Assembly: GCF_023721815.1 (NCBI RefSeq)
Contig: NZ_JAMDLI010000001.1
Coordinates: 62,001 to 126,000 of the forward strand
Source: Pleomorphomonas sp. JP5
GTDB lineage: Bacteria > Pseudomonadota > Alphaproteobacteria > Rhizobiales > Pleomorphomonadaceae
Length of the DNA: 64,000 nt
Reading direction: 5' to 3'
Each line of letters starts with the position of its first letter. Positions within the stretch are counted from its first letter, which is position 1. This document shows, one piece after another, positions 39,515 through 48,305 of the stretch. The notes beneath the pieces were generated by a model. It was not told the DNA's origin. It searched no databases and saw only the letters and a program-made list of their open reading frames with translations. A program made the translations under genes and the position numbers.

Positions 39515-40231
39515 TCACATGCGTTCCTTGATGCCAGTGCTGATAAGCCACCAGTTCACGGGATAGCTGGTGATGAAGCCGAAGATCATCGCGATCTGCA
39601 TCATGAACCAGAACTCGGGTGAGGCGACCTCAAGCGGAACGCCGAAAAGACCGCGGAAGATTTGAAATTGCGCGAAAGCCATGAAGGCATACATGCCGAT
39701 CTGCCAGGCGCAGAGTGACAGTGCGTCTGCTTTGACCGCTTGGACCAGACCTTGCCGGACACTCAACTGCCGCATGGGCTTTATCGTGAAGTATTGGAAT
39801 GCAACTCCGATGGCGAAGGCGAGCAGGAGGTCCAGAATCCAGATGGCAAACATCTTCTCTTCGAAAAGAGTGCGCCATCCCAACCAGACGGCGATCGTTG
39901 GGATCGAGAACGCCAACCACTCGGCAATGAGATCGCCAATCGTGCAGCCGCTTCCGCAATGGGAGGCGCCTTTTGCGACCATTATGGGGAAGGGTATTTC
40001 TTCCGTCTCTCTCTCGTCGTCGCCCTCCTGATCGTTCGAAGATTGCCGACCATAGAGATGGTAGCCAACGAGTGTGATGAAGGTGCCGAACAACGCTGTT
40101 ATGGGCCAGACCAGATTCATGATCCACATCCGCTGCGGATGGCGCCATTCATCAAGGCTGATCCACAAAGCGATCGCGAAACCCGCTGCGAGCGACAACA
40201 GCGCAGTCGTGTGAAGCCAAGCGGGAACCAT
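39515..40231 (-). CDS. DUF4396 family membrane protein
   Basis: The 238-residue protein has about six transmembrane helices. The family hallmark KGASHCGSGCTIGDLIAEW, near residue 87, places a HCxxxC cluster in a loop just before a helix; this looks like a metal site. A charged segment (EGDDERETEE) precedes it. Function is unknown; members are often found near metal or copper genes, and here a metal-efflux fragment lies next to it. The ATG is at 40231 and the right direct repeat lies 70 bases upstream. Confidence 0.83.
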   Translation of the reverse strand: MVPAWLHTTALLSLAAGFAIALWISLDEWRHPQRMWIMNLVWPITALFGTFITLVGYHLYGRQSSNDQEGDDERETEEIPFPIMVAKGASHCGSGCTIGDLIAEWLAFSIPTIAVWLGWRTLFEEKMFAIWILDLLLAFAIGVAFQYFTIKPMRQLSVRQGLVQAVKADALSLCAWQIGMYAFMAFAQFQIFRGLFGVPLEVASPEFWFMMQIAMIFGFITSYPVNWWLISTGIKERM

Positions 40232-40300
40232 GGGATCTCCGTTCCGTCTGTCTCGTTCTCACTCCAGATGATGGGAACGACGGGTCGTCAGGCTGCTTTC

Positions 40301-40325
40301 TGGAAAACCGCCCTTCCACTCGAAG
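40301..40325 (+). repeat. Right 25-base direct repeat of the islet
   Basis: It matches 36769-36793 at 24 of 25 bases. Beyond it TTCCA gives a partial inverted match to the TGGAA start. It marks the boundary between the AT-richer islet and GC-rich DNA. Confidence 0.75.
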
Positions 40326-40410
40326 GTTCCATTGAAATGAAACAGATTGCCTGTGGCGCCAATCAGCTCCAAGGTCGGCCTGTCTCGGAATGTCGGGTGA
40401 GTACGGGCGC

Positions 40411-41325
40411 TTAGCTCATGCCCGGCAATCGCCTGATCTCTTCGACAAGGTAGTCGATCATCAGGCGGACGCGTCCCACCCTCGCGCGTTCGGGCACCAT
40501 CAGCATGTTGAGCGGGGTGGTGGGAAGAGAGTGATCGGGGAGCAACACCTCGAGCTCGCCAGTCGCCAGCAAGTCGTCTACCAGCCAGCGGTGCGCAGCC
40601 CCTATGCCGCGCCCGCTTTTGAAAGCTTCGCGCGCGGCGAGGCCATGATCGACCCTCAGGTCGCCCCCGACAGAGACGGCTTCATGGCTTCCGTCCGGTC
40701 CGTCGAGCGTGATTGTCTCGCTGCCGGCCACGTTCGACATGCGGATGACGTTATGCGTCGCAAGGTCCGTCGGTTTGATGGGCCTGCCACGCAGATCGAG
40801 GTAGCCGGGCGCGGCGACCAGAAGCCGCGTGCTCTCCGCCAGATGGTGCTGCTTCATCGAGCTGTCCGCGAGTGGTCCCAGACGGAGGGCAATGTCGACG
40901 CCCTCCTTCACGAGGTCGATGCGCTCGTCGGTCAGGCTGAGATCGACGTTGATGCCGGGATGGCTCTCCTGGAAGGCGAAAATGAGCCGCGCGATGTGCT
41001 GTACGCCGAGCGCTGCCGTACAAGACAGACGAACGGTACCAGAGAGTGCCTCGTGCGTGTTGCGAACGCCATCGGCGGCCTGTTCGACTAGGCGGAGAAT
41101 GTGGATGCACTGCTCGTAATAGCGACCGCCTTCCTCGGTCAGCGCGACACGACGGGTCGTCCTGCTGAGCAGAGATGCGCCGACTGCTTCCTCAAGTTCG
41201 CGCAAATGCCGGGTAACGGTCGATTGTCCGCTTCCCAGTTCACGGGCGACGGCCGACAGGTTTCCGCGTTCGGCGACGCGCACGAAGGTGCGCATCCGCT
41301 CCAGTGTAATGTCCGATTTATCCAT
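40411..41325 (-). CDS. LysR family transcriptional regulator
   Basis: The 304-residue regulator has an N-terminal HTH (LERMRTFVRVAERGNLSAVA with STVTRHLRELEEAVG) and a two-lobe effector domain. The sequence resembles the CrgA/AaeR-like group that often controls neighbouring oxidoreductases. It is divergent from a quinone reductase gene, with 93 bases between, and a T-N11-A site overlaps its own start codon; activation of the reductase and self-repression are likely. The inducer is unknown. Confidence 0.9.
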   Translation of the reverse strand: MDKSDITLERMRTFVRVAERGNLSAVARELGSGQSTVTRHLRELEEAVGASLLSRTTRRVALTEEGGRYYEQCIHILRLVEQAADGVRNTHEALSGTVRLSCTAALGVQHIARLIFAFQESHPGINVDLSLTDERIDLVKEGVDIALRLGPLADSSMKQHHLAESTRLLVAAPGYLDLRGRPIKPTDLATHNVIRMSNVAGSETITLDGPDGSHEAVSVGGDLRVDHGLAAREAFKSGRGIGAAHRWLVDDLLATGELEVLLPDHSLPTTPLNMLMVPERARVGRVRLMIDYLVEEIRRLPGMS

Positions 41326-41338
41326 ATTTCGGCAATAT
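41324..41338. promoter_or_regulatory. LysR-type binding site at the start of the regulator gene
   Basis: ATATT-TCGGC-AATAT is a perfect inverted repeat with T-N11-A spacing. It overlaps the regulator's start codon (41323-41325), as expected for autorepression, and is 80 bases before the quinone reductase. Confidence 0.55.
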
Positions 41339-41418
41339 CATATCCGGACAACAGACGTATCAGAATAATCAGGGCGGAAATACCTTGCGGTCGAAATCAT
41401 CAGCCGGAGGGTCCTCCC

Positions 41419-42261
41419 GTGAACGTTCTTCTCGTCTTTGCCCATCCCGAACCGCTGTCGCTTGCAGCATCCTTGCGTGACGTGGCGATCGGCGAACTTC
41501 AGGCGGAAGGGCATGAGGTGCGAGTGTCGGACCTCTACGCAATGCGCTGGAAGCCCGAGGCCGATCGGTCCGATTTTCCCCTGCTTGCCCCGGAGCAACG
41601 GTTGAAAGTTGCTGCTGCATCCGGCCAAGGCTTCGCAGCTGGCGCGATGACCGACGACGTAAAGACCGAGCAGGACAAGCTAGACTGGGCCGACGCCGTC
41701 ATTCTCCAGTTTCCGCTCTGGTGGTATTCCATGCCGGCCATCCTCAAGGGCTGGATCGATCGCGTCTACGCCTATGGCTTTGCCTACGGGGTCGGTGAAC
41801 ACAGCGACCGACATTGGGGCGATCGCTTCGGCGAAGGCAGGTTCGTCGGCAAGAGGGCAATGCTCATCGTGACGGCAGGAGGTTGGAAAGAGCATTACTC
41901 GGCACGGGGGATCAACGGGCCAATCGATGACCTGCTGTTTCCGATCAATCACGGCATTCTCTACTATCCCGGGTTCGACGTGCTGCCGCCTTTCGTTGCC
42001 TATCGGGTCGATCGGCTCGACGATCGGGGATTTGCAACATTGGGTGACGCTCTGAAGGAAAGGATGCGGACACTCGGCACCACGGACCCGATTGCCTATC
42101 GTCGACAGAACGGCGGCGACTATGAGATTCCGAGCCTCATGCTGCGTCCCGAGCTCGCCTCTGAAGGCGCATCCGGCTTCGGGCTGCATTTGCGCGATGG
42201 CGGGCCGGCAGCGAGTTTCCCATTTGAAGGCGCTTCGCTCAAAAGTTCGTCGAACTCTTGA
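41419..42261 (+). CDS. NAD(P)H dehydrogenase (quinone), flavodoxin-fold
   Basis: The 280-residue FMN/FAD oxidoreductase belongs to the Flavodoxin_2 family (MdaB, KefF and NQO relatives). The start NVLLVFAHPEPLSLAASLRD forms the first phosphate loop; FPLWWYSMPAILKGWIDRV is the conserved flavin/dimer segment. About 50 residues at the C terminus go beyond typical 190-230-residue members. It starts at GTG 41419, with GGAGG 8 bases upstream. Such enzymes reduce quinones by two electrons and so avoid radical cycling. It is probably controlled by the divergent LysR. Confidence 0.86.
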   Translation: MNVLLVFAHPEPLSLAASLRDVAIGELQAEGHEVRVSDLYAMRWKPEADRSDFPLLAPEQRLKVAAASGQGFAAGAMTDDVKTEQDKLDWADAVILQFPLWWYSMPAILKGWIDRVYAYGFAYGVGEHSDRHWGDRFGEGRFVGKRAMLIVTAGGWKEHYSARGINGPIDDLLFPINHGILYYPGFDVLPPFVAYRVDRLDDRGFATLGDALKERMRTLGTTDPIAYRRQNGGDYEIPSLMLRPELASEGASGFGLHLRDGGPAASFPFEGASLKSSSNS

Positions 42262-42327
42262 GTGGTGGAGCCAAGCCAAAACAGTTAGTTCGGCTTGGCA
42301 GCCGTTTGGGTATCACCGGCGCTTGCA

Positions 42328-43110
42328 TCAGGCCGTCGGGACCGTGCCGCCGTCGATGGTGAACTCGGTCCCGGTAATGGCGCTGGCTCTTGGTGATACG
42401 AGAAAGGCGATGAGGTCGGCAACCTCTTGCGGTCTCGCCGGTCGTCCGAGAGGAATGCCGCCGAGCGCCTTCATGATGATCTGCTTGCCGCCCTCATGAT
42501 CGGTGCCGGCATTGGTCGCCACACGATCGACCAGCGCCCCGGCAGCTTCCGTCTCGACCCACCCCGGCGAGACGCGCACGACGCGAATACCCTTGGGTGT
42601 CACTTCCTTGGAGAGGCTCTTGCTATAGGTTGAGAGGGCCGCCTTCGCTGCGGCGTAGGCGGTGGTGGAGTCCGGCAATGGCAGTTCATGCTGGATCGAC
42701 GTGACGTGGATGATGACGCCGGATCCCTGATCGATCATCGACGGCAAAAGCGCTCGGTCGAGACGTACGGCCGGCATGAGGTTGAGATCGAGCTCTCTCG
42801 CCCAGATGTCGTCGGTCAGTTTGGCAAAGCCGCCCGGAGGCGCCGAGGAGCCTCCCAACACGTTGACGATGATATCGAGGCCGCCGAGGTGCCTGAGGGC
42901 TGTTTCGGCGACAGTGGCGCAACCGTCGGCAGTCGACATGTCGGCCGCGACGTAGCGGACGCCATCAGAGGCGCCCTTCGGTATGGTCCGCGCCGTGCTG
43001 ACGACCTTGGCGCTGGCCGCCACAAGAGTGGAGACGACGGCCGCGCCGACGCCTTTCGTTCCGGCCGTAACCAGCGCGCGATGGCCCGCAAGCTGAAGAT
43101 CGAAGCTCAT
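42328..43110 (-). CDS. short-chain dehydrogenase/reductase
   Basis: The 260-residue Rossmann enzyme has the cofactor motif TAGTKGVG near residue 15, a downstream NVLGG (NNAG-like), the active-site Ser in VTSIQHELP and the YxxxK in [10 protein letters not shown]. The C terminus [14 protein letters not shown] is typical of classical SDRs. The Arg in STARTIP after beta 2 suggests NADP. Its ATG overlaps the stop of the NTF2-like gene by four bases (ATGA), so the two are translationally coupled. The substrate is unknown. Confidence 0.88.
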   Translation of the reverse strand: MSFDLQLAGHRALVTAGTKGVGAAVVSTLVAASAKVVSTARTIPKGASDGVRYVAADMSTADGCATVAETALRHLGGLDIIVNVLGGSSAPPGGFAKLTDDIWARELDLNLMPAVRLDRALLPSMIDQGSGVIIHVTSIQHELPLPDSTTAYAAAKAALSTYSKSLSKEVTPKGIRVVRVSPGWVETEAAGALVDRVATNAGTDHEGGKQIIMKALGGIPLGRPARPQEVADLIAFLVSPRASAITGTEFTIDGGTVPTA

Positions 43111-43430
43111 GGCTTGATCTCCAGCTCGGCGATCTTGTTGCCGTCGAGGTGGAAGAAGAAGCGAAGGTCCACCGGGCTGCCCGGGAAGTTGCCGGTGAGA
43201 CGGCTGGTAACGACGGTTCTGTCGCCATCCTGGGCGACGGAGTGGGGTTCGCTGACATAGCTGTATTTTGTTGAGGCCTCGCGTCTCCAGGCTCGAATTG
43301 CCTCGCGCCCCTCGTGGGTTTGCCCTTCGTCCTTGACGACCGCCGTATTGGTGAAGCACTTCGCCATGGCATCGCCATCCGTCTTGTCGGCTTCGAAGTA
43401 GTCTGAGATCGGAGCTGGAAGGTTGATCAT
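43107..43430 (-). CDS. NTF2-like/SnoaL-type small protein
   Basis: The 107-residue protein has the cone-shaped NTF2 fold pattern: an N-terminal helix ([20 protein letters not shown]), then [20 protein letters not shown] and a closing beta strand (IAELEIKP). It may be an isomerase or hydratase, or a small binding protein. The ATG at 43430 has AGGA 6 bases upstream. It is first in a two-gene unit with the SDR, divergent from the HxlR gene. Confidence 0.78.
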   Translation of the reverse strand: MINLPAPISDYFEADKTDGDAMAKCFTNTAVVKDEGQTHEGREAIRAWRREASTKYSYVSEPHSVAQDGDRTVVTSRLTGNFPGSPVDLRFFFHLDGNKIAELEIKP

Positions 43431-43473
43431 GATGTATCCTTGGGTTGGCGCTTCCAGCTGGCCAGCGGATTGC

Positions 43474-43542
43474 GTAAGACGGAAAATGGCTCTAGTCTTA
43501 CCAAATGACAAGAACGCACGAAAAAGTTAGGTACTTACCTAA
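43474..43542. promoter_or_regulatory. Two palindromes around the HxlR start codon
   Basis: GTAAGAC at 43474-43480 pairs with GTCTTAC at 43495-43501. TTAGGTA-CT-TACCTAA (43527-43542) is a second, perfect 7-bp palindrome that lies inside the first codons of the HxlR gene. Both are well placed to block both divergent promoters; HxlR proteins usually bind such sites. Confidence 0.55.
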
Positions 43543-43900
43543 AAGTAAGCCGCATGCCCACACGCAGGAAACGGCGGCGGAGGGCGTTGAGCAGGCGCTG
43601 AAACTGTTGGAGGGCAGGTGGAAACTGGTGATTCTGTTTCACCTCTTCGGTGGCCGGATCATGCGCTTCTCCGACCTAGAACGCGCCATTCCCGGCATTT
43701 CCCAGAAAATGCTGATCCAGCAGCTTCGACAGATGGAGGGCGACGGGATCGTCCGCCGGATCGTCCATCACCAGGTTCCGCCCAAGGTTGAATATGCGCT
43801 GACAGGCTGGGGACAAGCCTTGTGCCCAGCTCTCGACGCGTTGCTCACGTGGGCCGCCAATCGTCCGGAAGCAGACGCCTCTGACGACCCGCAAGCTTGA
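43505..43900 (+). CDS. HxlR family transcriptional regulator
   Basis: The 131-residue winged helix protein has the family pattern ALKLLEGRWKLVILFHLF, RFSDLERAIPGISQKML and KVEYALTGWG. No Cys is seen near the N terminus, so it is not an obvious YodB/HypR-like thiol sensor. It reads away from the NTF2-like/SDR pair, with 74 bases between, and probably represses that pair. The ATG at 43505 is the only plausible start, although an operator-like palindrome then falls in the coding sequence. Confidence 0.88.
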   Translation: MTRTHEKVRYLPKSKPHAHTQETAAEGVEQALKLLEGRWKLVILFHLFGGRIMRFSDLERAIPGISQKMLIQQLRQMEGDGIVRRIVHHQVPPKVEYALTGWGQALCPALDALLTWAANRPEADASDDPQA

Positions 43901-43969
43901 TTTCGCGTCCGAACCACCGCCGCGGGGTCGACTGATGCCTCGAGCCGGCTGGCCAAGCGGCCGGCATAC

Positions 43970-44677
43970 TCAGGTCTGCGCGTTCAGAACCTTGCGAAGA
44001 GACATCTCGATCCGGCCACCGCAGTAAGCCTCGCCATAGTCTTGCCGGGCTTTGGCGGCCAGTTTCGCCAAGGGAGGTAGCGCGGCAACCCGTCGCGTCA
44101 AGGCGGCGGTCTTGGGGGCGCTCTCGTCAAGGATCGTACCGATCACGGGGAACCGGTCGACCATCGTCGACCACAAGGTCGCGGTGACCACGTCGGCGAT
44201 ACCAGGCTGTTCACCGCCGAGCAGATAGCCGGAGTCGAACTTCAGGCCATGACGCTCGCCGGTTTCTTCCCAAAGCGCCATCCACTTCCTGAAGCGCGGC
44301 ACGAAGTCCTGCCACCGCTTATCTGTCCACATTTCCCGACCGCCATCCAGCGTGATCTCGTCGATCACGTCATTGGCGTCGTTGACGATTTTCATTGTCA
44401 TGGCACGAAGCGTCGGCGTTTTGGGCAGCAAGTTCAGTGTCTCACCCAGATAGAAAATGATGGCCGGCATTTCGGCGATGGCAAAGTCAGCCTTCTTGTC
44501 GATGAGCAAGGGTGGCCCCATGAATGGAACCGGCATTCGCTTCACGGGGGCGCCCATGAGATCCGAGATCGCCACATCGCCGGCTTCGTTCCAGCTTGCT
44601 CCGGCGTGGGCGAGAACGGCACGGACGAACTGGCCCCTGAATGGAACGGACCAGTAGTAGAGTTCGTAGTCGGACAT
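43970..44677 (-). CDS. glutathione S-transferase family protein
   Basis: The 235-residue protein has a thioredoxin-like N-terminal domain (YELYYWSVPFRGQFVRAVLA, with FAIAEMPAIIFYLGE for glutathione contact) and an all-helical C-terminal domain (from about 95). The Tyr/Trp/Ser cluster near the N terminus can provide the catalytic hydroxyl. Substrate unknown; detoxification of electrophiles fits the surrounding quinone reductase and SDR genes. It is followed by the convergent HxlR gene. Confidence 0.85.
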   Translation of the reverse strand: MSDYELYYWSVPFRGQFVRAVLAHAGASWNEAGDVAISDLMGAPVKRMPVPFMGPPLLIDKKADFAIAEMPAIIFYLGETLNLLPKTPTLRAMTMKIVNDANDVIDEITLDGGREMWTDKRWQDFVPRFRKWMALWEETGERHGLKFDSGYLLGGEQPGIADVVTATLWSTMVDRFPVIGTILDESAPKTAALTRRVAALPPLAKLAAKARQDYGEAYCGGRIEMSLRKVLNAQT

Positions 44678-44867
44678 GGTCGGGTTCTCCCCATCGAAAG
44701 ACGGCCATCTGGCCGATCTGGGTTCTGAACACGGTTCTACAGCGACCTGGGCGGGCGTCGCCGACGAGAGTTTACCTCGTTTTGGACGGACAAGCCCGTA
44801 ATCGTTCGCGTGTCCCGCAGAGGCGCGATTGTGATCCTGATGGAAAGGCGTCGATTGGGGAGAAGGC

Positions 44868-45782
44868 TCAGCTGGTTGCGAACGGCACCGACGGCGCGGC
44901 TGTTTCGGCTTTCAACCATTCGCCGAATGCCCGAACGAGCCGCGAGCGAACCCTGGCCTCCGGATAGACGAACCAATAGGCCTTGCCTGCGCCTAGCGGC
45001 CGTTCCGTGAGCAACACAAGCCGGCCGGATGCGAGCTCTGCCTCGATCATGAAGCGAGGCATCAATGCGACCCCCATATCGGCAACCGCAGCCTCGGCGA
45101 TCATCGAGAACTGATCGAAGCGAGATCCCCGATACGCGCCTGCGCTTGGCAGGCCACCGGCTGCGAACCAGTCGGCCCAGGCGGTCGGCCGGCTTGCCTG
45201 ATGAAGAAGCGGCGCATGAGCGATGGCAGCGGCATCGTGAAGGCCAAAACGGTCGCGTATCGCAGGAGAGGCGACCGGATAGACTTCCTCGGCGCAGAGA
45301 AACTCGCATACCGCGCCAGGCCACGTTGGCTCGCCGAAATGGATCGCGGCATCGAGTGGCGCGTCGGCGAAGGAAAAGGGTTCGTTGCGCACCGTGAAGT
45401 TGACGGTGGTCGGTGGATGATCTGCCAGAAACTTCGGCAACCTGGGAACCAGCCAACGCGCCGCAAAGGTGGGCAGAACGGCAAGATTGAGCACCTCGGC
45501 GCCGCCGGCGCTGGCCATGGTGCGCTCGGTGGCGGTGGAGAGGTTGGTGAGGATACGCGTCACTTCCAGGCGGTAGGCTTCGCCGGCGTCGGTCAGGAAA
45601 ACGCGCTGGCTGATGCGCTCGAACAGCGGCACCCCCAGCCGTGTTTCCAGTTCGCGAACCTGCCGGCTGATGGCGCCTTGCGTCAAATGGAGCTCGGCGG
45701 CGGCGCGCGAGAAGCTGAGATGGCGCGCGGCACTTTCGAAGGCAACCAGCGCGCCGATCGACGGCAGGAGATCGCGGGCCAT
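44868..45782 (-). CDS. LysR family transcriptional regulator (GcvA-like)
   Basis: The 304-residue regulator has an HTH at SIGALVAFESAARHLSFSRA with TQGAISRQVRELE, and an effector domain with DAAIHFG, PTWPGAVCEFLC and MGVALMPRFMIE as in GcvA-like proteins. It is divergent from the ALDH7-type gene; a T-N11-A site in the 142-base spacer suggests it controls that cluster. It is the intact relative of the pseudogene at 38729-39187. Confidence 0.92.
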   Translation of the reverse strand: MARDLLPSIGALVAFESAARHLSFSRAAAELHLTQGAISRQVRELETRLGVPLFERISQRVFLTDAGEAYRLEVTRILTNLSTATERTMASAGGAEVLNLAVLPTFAARWLVPRLPKFLADHPPTTVNFTVRNEPFSFADAPLDAAIHFGEPTWPGAVCEFLCAEEVYPVASPAIRDRFGLHDAAAIAHAPLLHQASRPTAWADWFAAGGLPSAGAYRGSRFDQFSMIAEAAVADMGVALMPRFMIEAELASGRLVLLTERPLGAGKAYWFVYPEARVRSRLVRAFGEWLKAETAAPSVPFATS

Positions 45783-45796
45783 TTGTGCGTCCAGTT

Positions 45797-45845
45797 ATGA
45801 GTTTTCCTCATGACCCTACCAGAAATGATCGTTTGCAGGGTAGGG
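45797..45845. promoter_or_regulatory. LysR-type operator and second inverted repeat before the ALDH7 cluster
   Basis: ATGAG-TTTTC-CTCAT (45797-45811) is a perfect inverted repeat with T-N11-A spacing, 15 bases upstream of the regulator start. A second repeat pairs CCCTACC (45814-45820) with GGTAGGG (45839-45845). Confidence 0.6.
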
Positions 45846-45924
45846 GGCTCGGGACAATAACTTACGGTCATTCTGCCCCATCCCCCGCCGCGCCGCTGGC
45901 CGGCGGCGCCGACGAGAGTGCCCG

Positions 45925-47445
45925 ATGTCTGCTTCCAGTCTTGTTCAGGAAACCGCCGACCTGCTCGCCCGCCTTGGTGTACAAGAAAGTGCATACACGG
46001 GCGGCAGCCTCGTCGTTACGTCGCCGATTACCGGCGAGCGGATCGCCGAGGTTCGTGAAACCGATGCTGCCGATTGCGATGGCGCGATCGCGGCCGCGCA
46101 AGAGGCTTTCCGATCCTGGCGTCTCGTGCCGGCGCCCAAGCGCGGCGAGCTGATCCGTCTGTTTGGTCTGGAACTGAGGGCGGCCAAGGCCGACCTCGGC
46201 CGGCTCGTGACCATCGAGGCCGGCAAGATCATCTCCGAAGGTTTGGGCGAAGTGCAGGAGATGATCGACATCTGCGATTTCGCGGTAGGTCTCTCCCGCC
46301 AGCTTTATGGGCTCACCATCGCCACCGAGCGGCCGAGCCACCGCATGATGGAGACCTGGCACCCGCTCGGCGTCGTCGGCGTCATCTCAGCCTTCAATTT
46401 CCCGGTCGCGGTATGGTCGTGGAACGCCGCCATCGCGTTGGTCTGTGGCGATACCGTCATCTGGAAGCCTTCGGAGAAGACGCCGCTGACCGCGCTTGCT
46501 ACCCAGGCGCTGTTCGAGAAGGCGGCGGCCAAGGCAGGAGCGCCGGCGGGGCTTTCCGCCGTCGTTGTCGGCGGACGCGCGATCGGCGAGGCCCTGGTCG
46601 ATGATACCAGGGTTGCCGCCGTGTCGGCGACCGGTTCCACGGCCATGGGCCGCGCCGTGGCGCCACGTCTCGCCGCCCGCTTCGCTCGTGCCATTCTTGA
46701 GCTTGGCGGCAACAACGGCGCCATCGTCGCCCCCAGCGCCGATCTGGATCTGGTGGTTCGCGGTGTTGCCTTCGCGGCGATCGGCACGGCCGGCCAACGC
46801 TGTACGACGTTGCGGCGCTTGTTCGTCCATGACAGCGTCTATGACAGCCTGCTGCCGCGTCTCAGGAAGGCCTACGATTCGGTGACGATCGGCGATCCGC
46901 GCGAGGCCGATACACTGGTCGGGCCGCTGATCGACAAGGCGTCCTACGACCGTATGCAGGAGACCCTCGGAAAGGCACGGGCCGATGGAGCAACCGTTCA
47001 TGGCGGCGAGCGCACCCGCGAAGAACTGGGCGGCAACGCCTTTTATGCCCATCCGGCTCTCGTCGAGATGCCGGCACAGACGGATGTGGTCATGACGGAG
47101 ACCTTCGCCCCCATTCTGTATGTGATGCGCTACTCGGACTTCGATGCCGTGCTTGAGGCGCACAATGCCGTGCCGCAGGGGCTCTCGTCGTCGATCTTCA
47201 CCAACGACCTGCGGGAAGCGGAGACGTTCCTGTCGGCCCGAGGGTCGGATTGCGGCATCGTCAATGTCAACATCGGTCCGTCGGGTGCGGAGATCGGCGG
47301 CGCCTTCGGTGGCGAGAAAGAGACCGGCGGTGGCCGCGAGGCCGGCTCCGACGCCTGGAAGGCCTACATGCGCAGGGCCACCAACACCATCAACTACGGT
47401 CGTGACCTGCCGCTTGCGCAGGGCGTCAGCTTCGACGTGGAGTGA
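45925..47445 (+). CDS. ALDH7-type aldehyde dehydrogenase (AmaB-like)
   Basis: The 506-residue NAD-dependent enzyme has Asn158 (ISAFNFP), the general base Glu259 (LELGGNN) and the nucleophile Cys293 (GTAGQRCTTL). The C-terminal GGEKETGGGREAGSDAWK is the signature of the ALDH7 group, which includes alpha-aminoadipic semialdehyde/piperideine-6-carboxylate dehydrogenase (AmaB, antiquitin). The substrate is thus likely an acidic omega-semialdehyde. It leads a three-gene unit with the next gene only 4 bases on. It is probably LysR-controlled. Confidence 0.9.
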   Translation: MSASSLVQETADLLARLGVQESAYTGGSLVVTSPITGERIAEVRETDAADCDGAIAAAQEAFRSWRLVPAPKRGELIRLFGLELRAAKADLGRLVTIEAGKIISEGLGEVQEMIDICDFAVGLSRQLYGLTIATERPSHRMMETWHPLGVVGVISAFNFPVAVWSWNAAIALVCGDTVIWKPSEKTPLTALATQALFEKAAAKAGAPAGLSAVVVGGRAIGEALVDDTRVAAVSATGSTAMGRAVAPRLAARFARAILELGGNNGAIVAPSADLDLVVRGVAFAAIGTAGQRCTTLRRLFVHDSVYDSLLPRLRKAYDSVTIGDPREADTLVGPLIDKASYDRMQETLGKARADGATVHGGERTREELGGNAFYAHPALVEMPAQTDVVMTETFAPILYVMRYSDFDAVLEAHNAVPQGLSSSIFTNDLREAETFLSARGSDCGIVNVNIGPSGAEIGGAFGGEKETGGGREAGSDAWKAYMRRATNTINYGRDLPLAQGVSFDVE

Positions 47446-47449
47446 CCCC

Positions 47450-48247
47450 ATGCCGATCCGTGTCATCGTGGCCGGAGCGACCGGCTGGACAGGCAGCGCG
47501 GTGGCGAAAGCTGTGCTGGCCGCCGACGATCTGGTGCTCGTCGGCGCCGTAGCCCGCTCGGCCGCGGGGCGTGACCTTGGCGAGGCGCTGGGTGGCGTTG
47601 CCGTCGGCGTGCCGGTGGTCGCCTGCGTCGAGGAGGCGCTGAAGGTCGACGCCGACGTGCTCGTCGACTACACCGCGTCAGAGGCGGTCAAAACCCACGC
47701 GCTTCAAGCCGTCTCGGCGGGCGTTGCCGTGGTAATCGGTACGTCCGGTCTTTCGGCCGACGACTATGCCGACATCGACGCGGTGGCGCGGGCGAAGTCC
47801 GTTGGCGTGTTCGCGGCCGGCAACTACTCCATGACCGCCACTCTGATGACCAAGTTCGCGCTGATGGCCGCGAAGTATGTCGCCGATGTGGAGGTGATCG
47901 ACTGCGCCTCGGCCGGTAAGCCCGATACGCCGTCCGGTACGGCGCGCGAACTGGCCGAGCGGCTTTCCGCGGTGCGAAGACCGGCCACGTCGAAGCCGGT
48001 GAACGAACTGGGTGGCATCCGGGAAACGCGTGGTGGCACCGTCGGCGCCGTGCAGGTCCATTCGCTGCGCATGCCGGGTTACGTCCTGTCCTGCGAGGCT
48101 CAGTTCGGCTCGCCGGGCGAACGCCTCCTCATTCGCCACGATGCCGGCTCCGATGCCGCGCCCTATGTGGCCGGAACGCTGCTCGCCGTGCGGCGGGTGC
48201 GGGAACAGGCCGGGCTCCGGCGCGGACTTGACCTGCTGATCGACTGA
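47450..48247 (+). CDS. DapB-like reductase with altered active site
   Basis: The 265-residue Rossmann protein has the dihydrodipicolinate-reductase plan: N-terminal VAGATGWTGS, GTSGLS and GNYSMTATLM, and the PSGTA loop at 161-165. In canonical DapB the loop is preceded by E-x-HHRHK, whose His pair is catalytic. Here the segment is DCASAGKPDTPSGTA: both His are replaced (Ala153, Ser154), and only Lys157 remains. It therefore probably reduces another imine or oxo acid, not the lysine precursor. Position 4 bases after the ALDH7 gene suggests one pathway; SD GGAG is in the end of that gene. Confidence 0.8.
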   Translation: MPIRVIVAGATGWTGSAVAKAVLAADDLVLVGAVARSAAGRDLGEALGGVAVGVPVVACVEEALKVDADVLVDYTASEAVKTHALQAVSAGVAVVIGTSGLSADDYADIDAVARAKSVGVFAAGNYSMTATLMTKFALMAAKYVADVEVIDCASAGKPDTPSGTARELAERLSAVRRPATSKPVNELGGIRETRGGTVGAVQVHSLRMPGYVLSCEAQFGSPGERLLIRHDAGSDAAPYVAGTLLAVRRVREQAGLRRGLDLLID

Positions 48248-48305
48248 CCGTCTCGATAATCTCGACATTCCGGTTGCGCACCGGTCGTTTTGGGAGTTCT
48301 GAATC

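Larger units (their letters stand above)
36769..40325. mobile_element. Accessory islet bracketed by 25-base direct repeats
   Basis: The 3.5-kb segment runs from one copy of a 25-base sequence (36769-36793) to a second copy (40301-40325) that differs at one base. Inside, much of the DNA is AT-richer than the surroundings (36-37% G+C at 38221-38280, for example), and it carries a transposase scar, two gene fragments and three intact accessory genes. No integrase is present. The repeats may mark an insertion, or may be two copies of a dispersed sequence between which DNA was exchanged. Confidence 0.45.
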
